Below are positions 1 to 5,555 of a DNA stretch of 5,657 bases, one piece after another (positions within the stretch are counted from its first letter, which is position 1; every line of letters starts with the position of its first letter). Below the pieces are notes generated by a model, which was not told the origin of the DNA, did no database searches, and worked only from the letters and a program-made list of their open reading frames with translations. The DNA is from an uncultured Campylobacter sp. (GTDB taxonomy: Bacteria; Campylobacterota; Campylobacteria; Campylobacterales; Campylobacteraceae). The DNA lies in NCBI RefSeq assembly GCF_937997465.1, contig NZ_CALKTQ010000111.1:1-5657 (forward strand). Reading direction: 5' to 3'. The translations under genes and the position numbers were made by a program.

Positions 1-305
1 TCTAACCTCCATTATAAATTTAAATAAAACTTAACTTTATTTATAAGCCGGTATTTTATTATTAGTTCGCTTAAATTCTCATTTATTTTCCTAATATAAT
101 TAAAATTAAATCTAAAGCTTATTTTTATACTGCGTAAATATAACAGTAGTTGTTATCAATTTATTATGATTAATTTCAATCTATTTCGGTATTATATAAT
201 ATAATATATTTACTATCTTAAATTTGAATAAAATTTAAAAACTAAAATACAAAGTAAACAATATCCAACATAGGCCAAAACTTTAAATTTAAATAATAAA
301 AGCTG
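1..305. other. AT-rich gene-free spacer
   Basis: This stretch has no reading frame of useful length on either strand. By hand count about 53 of the first 300 bases are G or C, roughly 18 %, against well over half in parts of the neighbouring genes. It holds a TTATAAAT/ATTTATAA inverted repeat (13-20 and 39-46), overlapping TATAAT hexamers at 195-205, and an imperfect inverted repeat at 153-173. On the minus strand GGAGG at 6-10, followed by TTAGA at the window edge, could be the ribosome binding site of a divergent gene starting just outside, but that gene cannot be seen. The stretch is most simply a promoter-bearing spacer between two transcription units. Confidence 0.6.
6..10 (-). promoter_or_regulatory. 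Possible ribosome binding site of a divergent gene
   Basis: Read on the minus strand the edge of the window is TATAATGGAGGTTAGA. GGAGG followed by five bases up to the edge is the right shape and spacing for a start codon immediately outside. The TATAAT next to it is too close to be the promoter of the same transcript, and the coding sequence is not in the window, so this is only a hint. Confidence 0.25.
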
Positions 306-314
306 TGCTAAAAT
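306..314 (+). promoter_or_regulatory. Extended -10 promoter of the surE-tcdA operon
   Basis: The bases TGC-TAAAAT match the extended -10 element of Campylobacter sigma-70 promoters (TGn then TAnnAT), in which a conserved -35 box is usually lacking and AT-rich sequence lies upstream, as here. Transcription would start near 321, giving a leader of about 60 bases before the TTG start of surE. The same TGC-TAnnAT form occurs before mobA and before the gene at the right edge, which supports the call. Confidence 0.5.
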
Positions 315-372
315 CATTTCTTTAAAAATTTGAAAGCTATGGGCTCGTCAAATTTGCGTTAATCGTGATAAA

Positions 373-377
373 AAGGA
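373..377 (+). promoter_or_regulatory. Ribosome binding site deciding the surE TTG start
   Basis: AAGGA lies six bases before TTG at 384. No in-frame ATG close by would give a protein keeping the N-terminal SurE strand and its NDDG motif, so this site fixes the non-ATG start. The tcdA gene downstream has the same arrangement: AAGGA, six bases, TTG. Confidence 0.7.
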
Positions 378-383
378 ATAAAT

Positions 384-1166
384 TTGAAAGAAATTTTAAT
401 TACAAATGACGACGGATTCGAGGCTAGCGGCCTGCACGCTTTAGCTAGCGCACTGAGGGAGCTACCCGATACGCGCGTTACGATCGTAGCGCCTAGTACC
501 GAAAAATCAGCCTGCGCGCACTCTCTTACGCTCACTAGACCTCTTCGCTTTATCAAGCTTGACGACGATTTTTACAAACTCGACGACGCCACGCCCGCAG
601 ACTGCGTCTATCTCGCGCTTCATGCGCTTTACAAAAAACTACCCGACCTCGTAATCAGCGGCATAAACCACGGCGCCAATGTGGGCGAGGACATCACCTA
701 CTCGGGTACGTGCGGAGCGGCTATGGAGGGCGTTTTGCAGGGCGTGCCAAGCATCGCGTTTTCGCAGTTTTATAAAAACGATAGTATCGAAAAACTCGGT
801 TTTTTGCTCGCGCAGCAAGCCGTCAAATTTATCGTTCCGCGCGTACTAAACGGCGAAATTTCCCTACCGCCGCGCCAGTTTTTAAACGTAAATATCCCCG
901 CCGTCTCCGCCCGCGAATTTAGAGGCTACCGCATAGTTCCGGCCGGCAGACGCGGCTACGCCACGCACGCGATGCTCCACCGCAACCCGCGCGGCGTCGA
1001 GTACTACTGGCTCGGACAGCCGTCAAATTTAGACTACGAGCAAAACGGCGAGTCCGATATCAGCGTACTTAGCGAGAGTTTTGCCTCGCTCACTCCGATC
1101 ATGCTTGATATGACCGCGCACGCGAGCTTGCAGGGCCTAAAAAACGCGCTAAAGGATCAAATTTGA
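384..1166 (+). CDS. surE: 5'/3'-nucleotidase SurE
   Basis: SurE is a cytoplasmic metal-dependent phosphatase that removes phosphate from nucleoside 5'- and 3'-monophosphates and, in some species, short polyphosphate; it is linked to stationary-phase survival and nucleotide salvage. The protein has 260 residues, typical of the family. The opening strand ends in NDDG with Asp9 and Asp10. Ser42 lies in the STEKSACAHSLTL segment, and Asn95 in SGINHGANVG, followed by the YSGTCGAAMEG signature (106-116). These match the four metal ligands of E. coli SurE. Near the C-terminus SITPL/DLTAH of E. coli appears as SLTPIMLDMTAH. The start is TTG, supported by AAGGA six bases upstream. The stop codon overlaps the start of the next gene, so the two are probably co-translated. 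From memory, the C. jejuni surE (Cj0293) also precedes a ThiF-like gene. The identification is firm; substrate preference cannot be read from sequence. Confidence 0.96.
   Translation: MKEILITNDDGFEASGLHALASALRELPDTRVTIVAPSTEKSACAHSLTLTRPLRFIKLDDDFYKLDDATPADCVYLALHALYKKLPDLVISGINHGANVGEDITYSGTCGAAMEGVLQGVPSIAFSQFYKNDSIEKLGFLLAQQAVKFIVPRVLNGEISLPPRQFLNVNIPAVSAREFRGYRIVPAGRRGYATHAMLHRNPRGVEYYWLGQPSNLDYEQNGESDISVLSESFASLTPIMLDMTAHASLQGLKNALKDQI
1152..1156 (+). promoter_or_regulatory. Ribosome binding site inside surE deciding the tcdA start
   Basis: AAGGA lies within the last codons of surE, six bases before the TTG at 1163. With the four-base TTGA overlap of stop and start it supports re-initiation or coupled translation of the second gene. 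Confidence 0.65.
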
Positions 1167-1828
1167 GCGAGGAAATTTTGGATCAAAACGACCGATTTAC
1201 GAGGTCTCGCTGGCTGTTTGGCGATGATTTTAAAAAACTTCAAAACGCAAACGTCCTAATCTGCGGTGTTGGCGGCGTGGGCGGCATCTGCGCGGACGCG
1301 CTAGCTCGCGCGGGCGTGGGTAAAATCACCGTCATCGACAAAGATATTTTTGATATAACCAATCAAAACCGTCAAATTTACAGCGAGGCGGTCGGTGCCG
1401 TTAAGGTCGGAGAATTTGCCGCAAGATACGAGTGCGTAACGGCGCTGCAAGAGCTAATGACGCCCGAGTTTATCGCAAATTTTGATTTCTCGCCCTTTGA
1501 TCTCGTGATCGACGCTATCGACGACGTACCCGCCAAAATCGCGCTCGCGCTAAAAACGCACGAAAAGCTTATCAGCTCGATGGGCGGCGCAAAACGCATC
1601 GATCCGACGCAGATCAAGGTCGCCTCCGTCTGGCAAACCTGCAACGATCCGTTTGCTAAAAAAATACGCACCGAGCTTAAAAAAGCAGGCTTTAAAGGCA
1701 AATTTGACGTCGTGTTTTCGACCGAGTTGCCAAGATGCGTGAAACTGGGCAGCTTCATGGGCGTAACGGCGTGTTTTGGGCTAAATTTAGCGGCTTTAGC
1801 GGTTAGAAAAATCATCAGCGATAAATAA
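1163..1828 (+). CDS. tcdA: tRNA threonylcarbamoyladenosine dehydratase (TcdA/CsdL-like, ThiF/E1 family)
   Basis: This is an adenylating enzyme of the ThiF/MoeB/E1-like fold. Proteins of the TcdA group use ATP to cyclise t6A at position 37 of ANN-decoding tRNAs to ct6A. The protein has 221 residues, shorter than the roughly 270 of E. coli TcdA. It shows the TcdA opening RFTRSRWLFGDDF (11-23), the nucleotide-binding GVGGVGG (35-41), Asp59 and Asp61 in VIDKD, TNQNRQ (66-71, with the conserved Arg70), VIDAID (115-120), GGAKRIDPTQIKV (141-153), DPFAKKIR (162-169) and DVVFSTE (182-188). The IDPTQI and VFSTE segments separate it from MoeB and ThiF, and I see no CxxC zinc pair of the kind found in those two. 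The start is TTG, overlapping the surE stop. A broader label of ThiF-family adenylyltransferase is the safe fallback, since C. jejuni annotations often use moeB/thiF for this neighbour of surE. Confidence 0.85.
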   Translation: MSEEILDQNDRFTRSRWLFGDDFKKLQNANVLICGVGGVGGICADALARAGVGKITVIDKDIFDITNQNRQIYSEAVGAVKVGEFAARYECVTALQELMTPEFIANFDFSPFDLVIDAIDDVPAKIALALKTHEKLISSMGGAKRIDPTQIKVASVWQTCNDPFAKKIRTELKKAGFKGKFDVVFSTELPRCVKLGSFMGVTACFGLNLAALAVRKIISDK

Positions 1829-1844
1829 TTTTAATTAGTCTGGG

Positions 1845-1862
1845 CGAGTTTAACCGCTCGCT
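1845..1862 (+). terminator. Weak hairpin after tcdA
   Basis: GCGAG and CTCGC can pair around a loop of about eight bases, 17 bases after the tcdA stop. The stem is short and is followed by TTAAAAC rather than a run of T, so it is at best a weak or partial terminator; read-through into mobA is possible. Confidence 0.25.
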
Positions 1863-1875
1863 TAAAACAAATTTA

Positions 1876-1884
1876 TGCTATTAT
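1876..1884 (+). promoter_or_regulatory. Extended -10 promoter of mobA-pldA
   Basis: TGC-TATTAT followed by A matches the Campylobacter extended -10 form and has the same TGC-T core as the promoter before surE. Transcription would start near 1891, leaving a leader of about 20 bases with AAGGA at 1900-1904 before the mobA ATG. It lies in an AT-rich gap of only 81 bases, which suggests that mobA and pldA form their own unit even though all four genes point the same way. Confidence 0.5.
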
Positions 1885-1909
1885 ACCGCACTTAAATTTA
1901 AGGAAAAAA

Positions 1910-2575
1910 ATGAAAACATGCGTTATCCTTGCCGGCGGCAAAAGCTCGCGAATGGGCCGCGATAAAACGCTGCTGCCTTTTGGCGGATTTGCGACGCTCA
2001 CGCACTACGGAGCGCATAAATTCGGGCGGATTTTCGATCGCGTATTCGTTAGCTCTAAATTTGACAAATTCGACCCACCACTACCGCTCATCAAAGACGC
2101 CAGTCCGAAAGAATTCTCGCGGTCAAATTTGACCGAGGCGAGCGACAAAGATGGCACAGAGGCAAACTCCGCTCAAATTTGCTCGCAAGATACGTCAAAT
2201 TTGAGCCCGGACGCCTTTTCTCCGATGCTAGCTCTTTACAGTATCCTTAGAAATTTCCCAAAAGAAAGCGTCTTTATCATACCGGCCGACATGCCGTTTG
2301 TTAGCGAAGAGTGCGTGCGCGAACTATATAAATTTGCCAGCGAATACGACATGGTCATCGCTGCGGACGAGTCGCATACGCACTCGCTTTGCGGGTTTTT
2401 TAGCGGGGATTTAGCAAACGCCGCGGGCGAGCTTTTTGTCACGGGCGAGCACAAGATCGGGCTTTTGCGCGACCGCTGCCGCTGCAAGATCGTAAAATTA
2501 GCGCGCGAAGACGAGTTTTTTAACATCAACTATCAGGCAGATTACGAACAAGCCTTAAAAGAAGGAAAAATATGA
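1910..2575 (+). CDS. mobA: Molybdenum cofactor guanylyltransferase MobA
   Basis: MobA transfers GMP from GTP to molybdopterin-molybdenum, making the guanine dinucleotide form of the cofactor needed by the periplasmic molybdo- and tungsto-enzymes that Campylobacter uses in respiration, such as formate dehydrogenase and nitrate reductase. It acts in the cytoplasm. The 221-residue protein begins with the nucleotide-binding loop LAGGKSSRMGRDK (7-19). It has PADMPF (125-130) with the metal-binding Asp127, an HSLCGFF segment (158-164) in place of the usual HPLCG, and the C-terminal NINY (205-208). Residues about 65-101, between LIKDA and SPMLALYSIL, form a polar stretch rich in Ser, Asp, Asn and Thr that has no counterpart in E. 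coli MobA, where the equivalent link is a few residues. Its DNA carries three TCAAATTTG words. AAGGA lies five bases before the ATG. The stop overlaps the pldA start. From memory, C. jejuni also has mobA directly before pldA (Cj1350-1351). Confidence 0.92.
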   Translation: MKTCVILAGGKSSRMGRDKTLLPFGGFATLTHYGAHKFGRIFDRVFVSSKFDKFDPPLPLIKDASPKEFSRSNLTEASDKDGTEANSAQICSQDTSNLSPDAFSPMLALYSILRNFPKESVFIIPADMPFVSEECVRELYKFASEYDMVIAADESHTHSLCGFFSGDLANAAGELFVTGEHKIGLLRDRCRCKIVKLAREDEFFNINYQADYEQALKEGKI

Positions 2576-3666
2576 AAAAAATTATCGTTTTATCGGCGAT
2601 TTTGTTAAATTTAGCCATAGCCGCCCAGGCGGAAACGGCGGAGCAAAATTTACCCGCCCAGTCCGAGAATGTGGCTGAAAATTTGACCGAACCGACCGCT
2701 AAAGACGAAGCCAAGCGCCTCTATGAAGCCGCCGCAAAGCTTGAGCATGAAGGCGACAAAACAAGAGCCCTTCAGCTTTATAAACTAGCGGCTAAAAAGG
2801 CGATATTTACGGATGAGGACGGCGAAACGGCTGCGATGGAGCGCTCCGTGATCGCGCCCTCAGATAGCGTAGCGGACGCGCCCGTGGAGGAGCAAAAGAT
2901 CGTCTCCAAAGAGCGCCCGAAAGCTAAATTTGAAAGCGGCGAAGCATACAACGTGGATGAAATTTTGGGCCTAAAAATGCACCACCTAAACTACCTCCTG
3001 CCCGCAACTTACGCGTTTAACGACGTTGAAGGTAGGCGTAGATTTGAGACTGCTTTTCAAATCAGCTTGCAAAAGCCGCTTTTTTACGACGTATTTGACA
3101 TGAACGAAACGATCTCGGCGGGCTACTCGCAAAGCTCGTGGTGGCAGACGGCTAAATCCTCTACGCCGTTTCGCGAGACCAACTATCGACCTGAGATTTT
3201 CGTGACCGTCCCGATGAGATTTGAGGCGCTGCCGAGCCTTGACTACCTACGCGCGGGGCTTTTGCACGAGAGTAACGGCCAGGGCGGCGAGAAGTCGCGC
3301 TCATGGAACCGCGTCTATCTCGAGGCCAAACTTTACGCCGGTAGCCTAGTCGTGATCCCGCGAGCGTGGGCGCGCATACCAGAGAGCAAGGGTAGCGACG
3401 ACAATCCCGACATCGAAAAATACATCGGCAATATGGATATAAATTTCGCCATACCTTACCGTGGCCACGTTTTTACGGCAATGGTGCGCAACAACCTGCA
3501 TTTTGACAAAACAAACCGCGGCGCGGGCGAGCTTGGTTGGCTGTTTCCGTTTGGCAAGAGCGGCGTTTACGGCTACGTGAAGTACTTCACGGGATACGGC
3601 GAGAGCCTCATCGACTACAACCGCCACACCGATAAAGTCGGTATCGGCTTTGCGATTTTGAAATAA
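2572..3666 (+). CDS. pldA: Outer-membrane phospholipase A (OMPLA) with N-terminal extension
   Basis: PldA is a calcium-dependent outer-membrane beta-barrel enzyme that hydrolyses phospholipids misplaced in the outer leaflet and makes lysophospholipids; in Campylobacter it is linked to haemolysis and membrane adaptation. The 364-residue protein has a signal peptide ending in AQA (cleavage after residue 20). The barrel domain runs from about 132 to the end, with SQSSWWQ (186-192), PFRETNY (199-205), the active-site segment HESNGQ (232-237), SRSWNR (242-247), DDNPDIEKYIG (277-287) and GYGESLIDYN (341-350). His232, Ser234 and Asn246 match the E. coli triad His142, Ser144 and Asn156. Between signal peptide and barrel lie about 110 extra residues, including a charged helical stretch (about 44-78) resembling one TPR or Sel1 helix pair. 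E. coli Asp149 falls on Gly239. The ATG overlaps the mobA stop as ATGA, with AAGGA five bases upstream. Confidence 0.95.
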   Translation: MKKIIVLSAILLNLAIAAQAETAEQNLPAQSENVAENLTEPTAKDEAKRLYEAAAKLEHEGDKTRALQLYKLAAKKAIFTDEDGETAAMERSVIAPSDSVADAPVEEQKIVSKERPKAKFESGEAYNVDEILGLKMHHLNYLLPATYAFNDVEGRRRFETAFQISLQKPLFYDVFDMNETISAGYSQSSWWQTAKSSTPFRETNYRPEIFVTVPMRFEALPSLDYLRAGLLHESNGQGGEKSRSWNRVYLEAKLYAGSLVVIPRAWARIPESKGSDDNPDIEKYIGNMDINFAIPYRGHVFTAMVRNNLHFDKTNRGAGELGWLFPFGKSGVYGYVKYFTGYGESLIDYNRHTDKVGIGFAILK

Positions 3667-3910
3667 AAGGCTAGCGCGCTCAGGCAGCGGCGACAAGGTA
3701 AAATCGCGGTAAAACGACCCAAAGCGATAAGTCAAATTTGTCCGAGTTAGTGAGCTGGGCAAAATTGACGAGCGGGCAGTGTGCATAGCAAAGCATAAGA
3801 GTAAATTTTAAAAATTTCAAACGCGGCGCGATCCTTTAAATTTACGCAAAGTCGTCGCAAAAGTCGTCGCCGCAATGCAAGCTCGAAATTTGTTAGCCAC
3901 AAGGAGATAG
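3667..3910. other. Spacer between pldA and the exported-protein gene
   Basis: No supportable gene lies here; the minus-strand frame reaching into it from pldA is a shadow. It contains four AAATTT words and an imperfect tandem repeat, AAAGTCGTCGC at 3848-3858 and again at 3860-3870. I see no convincing terminator for pldA and no clear extended -10 element, so the downstream gene has either a weak promoter or read-through transcription. AAGGAG at 3901-3906 is the ribosome binding site of the next gene. Confidence 0.5.
3848..3870 (+). repeat. Two-copy tandem repeat, 12-base period
   Basis: AAAGTCGTCGC occurs twice, at 3848-3858 and 3860-3870, separated by a single A. It lies about 40 bases before the start of the next gene. 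The repeat is too short to assign a role. Confidence 0.6.
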
Positions 3911-4498
3911 ATGAAAAATTTATTAAAGCTTTTTATTGTTTTGACCTACGCGGCCTCGCTGCAAGCAGGCGGCAACTACGCGCCCGAGAAGCAAAACGAC
4001 GAGCAGCAAATCGCAACCTATGAGATATTTTTTAAATACGACCTGCGCAACGGCGAAAAAGACGAAAACGGCAAAATACGCAACAGGCTCTACATCACCC
4101 GGCTAGATGCGAGCCGCACGCAGCTAAATCGCTACGTCATCGACGAGGCAGACGAGAAGTACAAGCGCAAGATCCCGGACGACCCATCCACAAAGCTAAA
4201 AATCTCGTTCGTCGTCCGCAAAAACGAGCGCTGGGTGCTAGTCTACTCAAAAGAGCACCGAGACGCGCCTGCATTCACGGCCGAGAGATGTCTGTGGAGC
4301 GGACTAGAAAGGGAGCTACTAGAACTTTTTGATGCGGGCGAGGCGCTAAAACTGTACCGAAAAACCAAACGCTTCGACGCAAATTTGGGATTTTTTACCG
4401 AAAATAACATAGCCGAATACCGCAAAGACGGCAAACCGTCATATAAAGAATTCATTAGCGTCCGAACGGGCAAAAAAGAAACGACTTTTGAAAAATAA
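3911..4498 (+). CDS. Exported protein with YwqK/MORN-2-like repeats, N-terminal part (truncated by a stop)
   Basis: I do not recognise a named gene. The 195 residues start with a signal peptide (KNLLK, then a hydrophobic stretch, likely cleaved after Ala19 in SLQA-GG), so the product is exported to the periplasm or surface. The mature part is highly charged. It carries segments like the MORN-2/YwqK repeat, in which an aromatic residue lies about four places before a glycine followed by K or R: DENGKI near 52-57 and YRKDGKPSYKEF near 165-176. Translation ends at TAA 4496-4498, but the same frame continues without another stop to 4777 with more copies of the repeat, so this is probably the front part of a 288-codon gene. 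AAGGAG lies four bases before the ATG, one of the best ribosome binding sites in the window. A YwqK-type protein is called an antitoxin in some databases; that role is not shown here. Confidence 0.65.
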   Translation: MKNLLKLFIVLTYAASLQAGGNYAPEKQNDEQQIATYEIFFKYDLRNGEKDENGKIRNRLYITRLDASRTQLNRYVIDEADEKYKRKIPDDPSTKLKISFVVRKNERWVLVYSKEHRDAPAFTAERCLWSGLERELLELFDAGEALKLYRKTKRFDANLGFFTENNIAEYRKDGKPSYKEFISVRTGKKETTFEK

Positions 4499-4777
4499 GG
4501 CGACAGCGGACGCCTAAATAGCCGCACATACCAGACAGGCGGCGACCCGCTGCTTTTTGAGTTTTTCTACCCGAGCGGCAAGCTAAAAAGCGTGATAGAC
4601 CAGCGTCTATCGCTCGGCAAGCCGCTAAACGAAGCGGTTAAAATACAAAAAGAATTTAACGAAAAAGGCGAGCTCGTAAAAGAGGTCGTAACCGACGCAA
4701 AAGCGGGCGCGGCGACTACGAAATTTTACGGCGAAAACGGCGAAATCATAAAAACCGAAACAAAAAATCTCAGGTAA
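4499..4777 (+). pseudogene. C-terminal part of the interrupted repeat protein (same frame, after in-frame TAA)
   Basis: From 4499 the frame of the preceding gene stays open for 92 codons to TAA 4775-4777. It encodes repeat units that continue those before the stop: GDSGRLNSRTY, FFYPSGKLKSVID, EFNEKGELVKEV and FYGENGEIIKTE. Each has the aromatic-then-glycine spacing of MORN-2/YwqK repeats. Aligned on the glycine, the TAA falls at the conserved aromatic position of its unit, so a Tyr codon (TAC or TAT) turned into TAA by one base change is the simplest explanation. The only in-frame start inside is GTG at 4592, which has no good ribosome binding site and would cut a repeat in half; a separate 61-residue gene there is unlikely. 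Alternatives are stop-codon read-through or a sequencing error. Confidence 0.7.
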
Positions 4778-4796
4778 ATCAGATGCGGACAAAGAC

Positions 4797-5384
4797 ATGT
4801 TTTTAGAGATAGACCAAATCGCTCGCGAGCTAGACGAGATCTACCTGCCTCTGGAGCAAGAGGGTATAACGGGCATGAGACTGTCGCCGCAATGCGACTC
4901 TAGCGCGTGCATACAGGCGCTAGAAAAAGCGCAAGAAACTCTCGGCGTCAAATTTCCGCTTGAGCTTTCGCGGCTAGTTTGTAAATTTGACTTCGACGAA
5001 TTTGAGGTTTGCAACGTACGCTTCGGCACCGGCGGCGACTACGCTAGCGAGCTAGTGCGGCTAAACGGCACCGACGAATACCGCGGCAAGTGGTGGCCAG
5101 GCGAGGCGCGTCCTGCGAATTTGATAGTTTTTGCCGTCGGCGATCCGTGGATATTTCTGATTGATTGCGCGGACGGCGCGATTTATGCGTGGCTACTCGG
5201 GGACGAAGAGCTTTGCGGCAGATGCGTTGCGGGCGATTTTGAGAGATTTTTTAGAGCGCTTGGAAGCATCGATATCACGCGACTAAACAAAAAGGCTGTG
5301 CCAAGCGCAGAAGAAATAGCTAAATTCGTCCAGGCCGGCGATGATAATGCAATTGAGTTTTGGCGAGAAATAGCGGAAATTTGA
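4797..5384 (+). CDS. SMI1/KNR4 (SUKH) family protein
   Basis: SUKH proteins are soluble cytoplasmic alpha/beta proteins; bacterial members are often immunity proteins that neutralise toxins of contact-dependent or secreted polymorphic toxin systems. The 195-residue protein shows the family layout. A helical start (1-22) is followed by ALEKAQETLGVKFPLELSRL (41-60), in which LGVKFP matches the usual LG-x-x-LP. Then come FDFDEFEV (64-71), VRFGTGGDYASEL (74-86), and the core VFAVGDPWIFLIDCADG (111-127) with IYAW (129-132). It holds five Cys residues in its first two thirds. It begins 19 bases after the end of the interrupted repeat gene and is on the same strand; the site before its ATG (GGACAAAG) is poor, which fits translation from an upstream message. 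No in-frame start lies further upstream because TAA stands at 4749-4751. No partner toxin is visible, so the immunity role is inferred from family only. Confidence 0.8.
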   Translation: MFLEIDQIARELDEIYLPLEQEGITGMRLSPQCDSSACIQALEKAQETLGVKFPLELSRLVCKFDFDEFEVCNVRFGTGGDYASELVRLNGTDEYRGKWWPGEARPANLIVFAVGDPWIFLIDCADGAIYAWLLGDEELCGRCVAGDFERFFRALGSIDITRLNKKAVPSAEEIAKFVQAGDDNAIEFWREIAEI

Positions 5385-5401
5385 TAAATTTATACTGTAA
5401 C

Positions 5402-5420
5402 GCTAGGATTTTACGCTAGC
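5402..5420 (+). terminator. Possible weak terminator after the SUKH gene
   Basis: GCTAG (5402-5406) and CTAGC (5416-5420) pair around a nine-base loop and are followed by TTT. The stem has only five pairs and the T run is short, so the call is weak. A second small hairpin, ACCCG-TAAAC-CGGGT at 5504-5518, stands closer to the next gene and also lacks an adjacent T run. Confidence 0.25.
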
Positions 5421-5503
5421 TTTGGCGGTAAATTTGCCTGATTTCAAAACTCTAAATTTGGCGACGTTTGCCGTCAAATTTTAATCCCAAATTTACAAAT
5501 TTC

Positions 5504-5518
5504 ACCCGTAAACCGGGT
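5504..5518. repeat. Small GC-rich hairpin ACCCG/CGGGT
   Basis: A perfect five-pair inverted repeat with a five-base loop sits in otherwise AT-rich spacer, upstream of the T-rich stretch 5523-5537. It could be part of a terminator or a regulatory hairpin; nothing decides between these. Confidence 0.35.
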
Positions 5519-5546
5519 CAAATTTATATTATTTTTTGCATTCGGG

Positions 5547-5555
5547 TGCTAAATT
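5547..5555 (+). promoter_or_regulatory. Extended -10 promoter of the gene at the right edge
   Basis: TGC-TAAATT has the same TGC-TA form as the promoters before surE and mobA, with a T-rich stretch upstream (5523-5537). Transcription would start near 5562, giving a leader of about 46 bases. The -10 element overlaps the palindrome at 5551-5568. Confidence 0.4.

Noticed and set aside
189..206. TATAAT pair at 195-205 as the main promoter of surE
   Set aside because: It would give a leader of about 175 bases; the TGC-TAAAAT at 306-314 is closer and matches the form before other genes. In DNA this AT-rich, perfect TATAAT occurs easily.
1378..1815. Minus-strand frame of 145 codons inside tcdA
   Set aside because: It lies wholly opposite a well-recognised gene, has no family motifs and no ribosome site of note; it is a shadow of the codon pattern on the other strand.
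2236..2529. Minus-strand frame opposite mobA
   Set aside because: It is serine-rich, low in recognisable structure and fully overlapped by MobA's conserved C-terminal half.
3346..3786. Minus-strand frame of 146 codons across the pldA end and spacer
   Set aside because: Most of it is opposite the conserved barrel end of PldA, and the part in the spacer has no recognisable protein features or ribosome binding site.
4592..4777. Independent 61-codon gene starting at GTG 4592
   Set aside because: The frame is the same as that of the gene at 3911 and is open back to 4499 with repeat sequence; GTG 4592 has no ribosome site and would start within a repeat unit.
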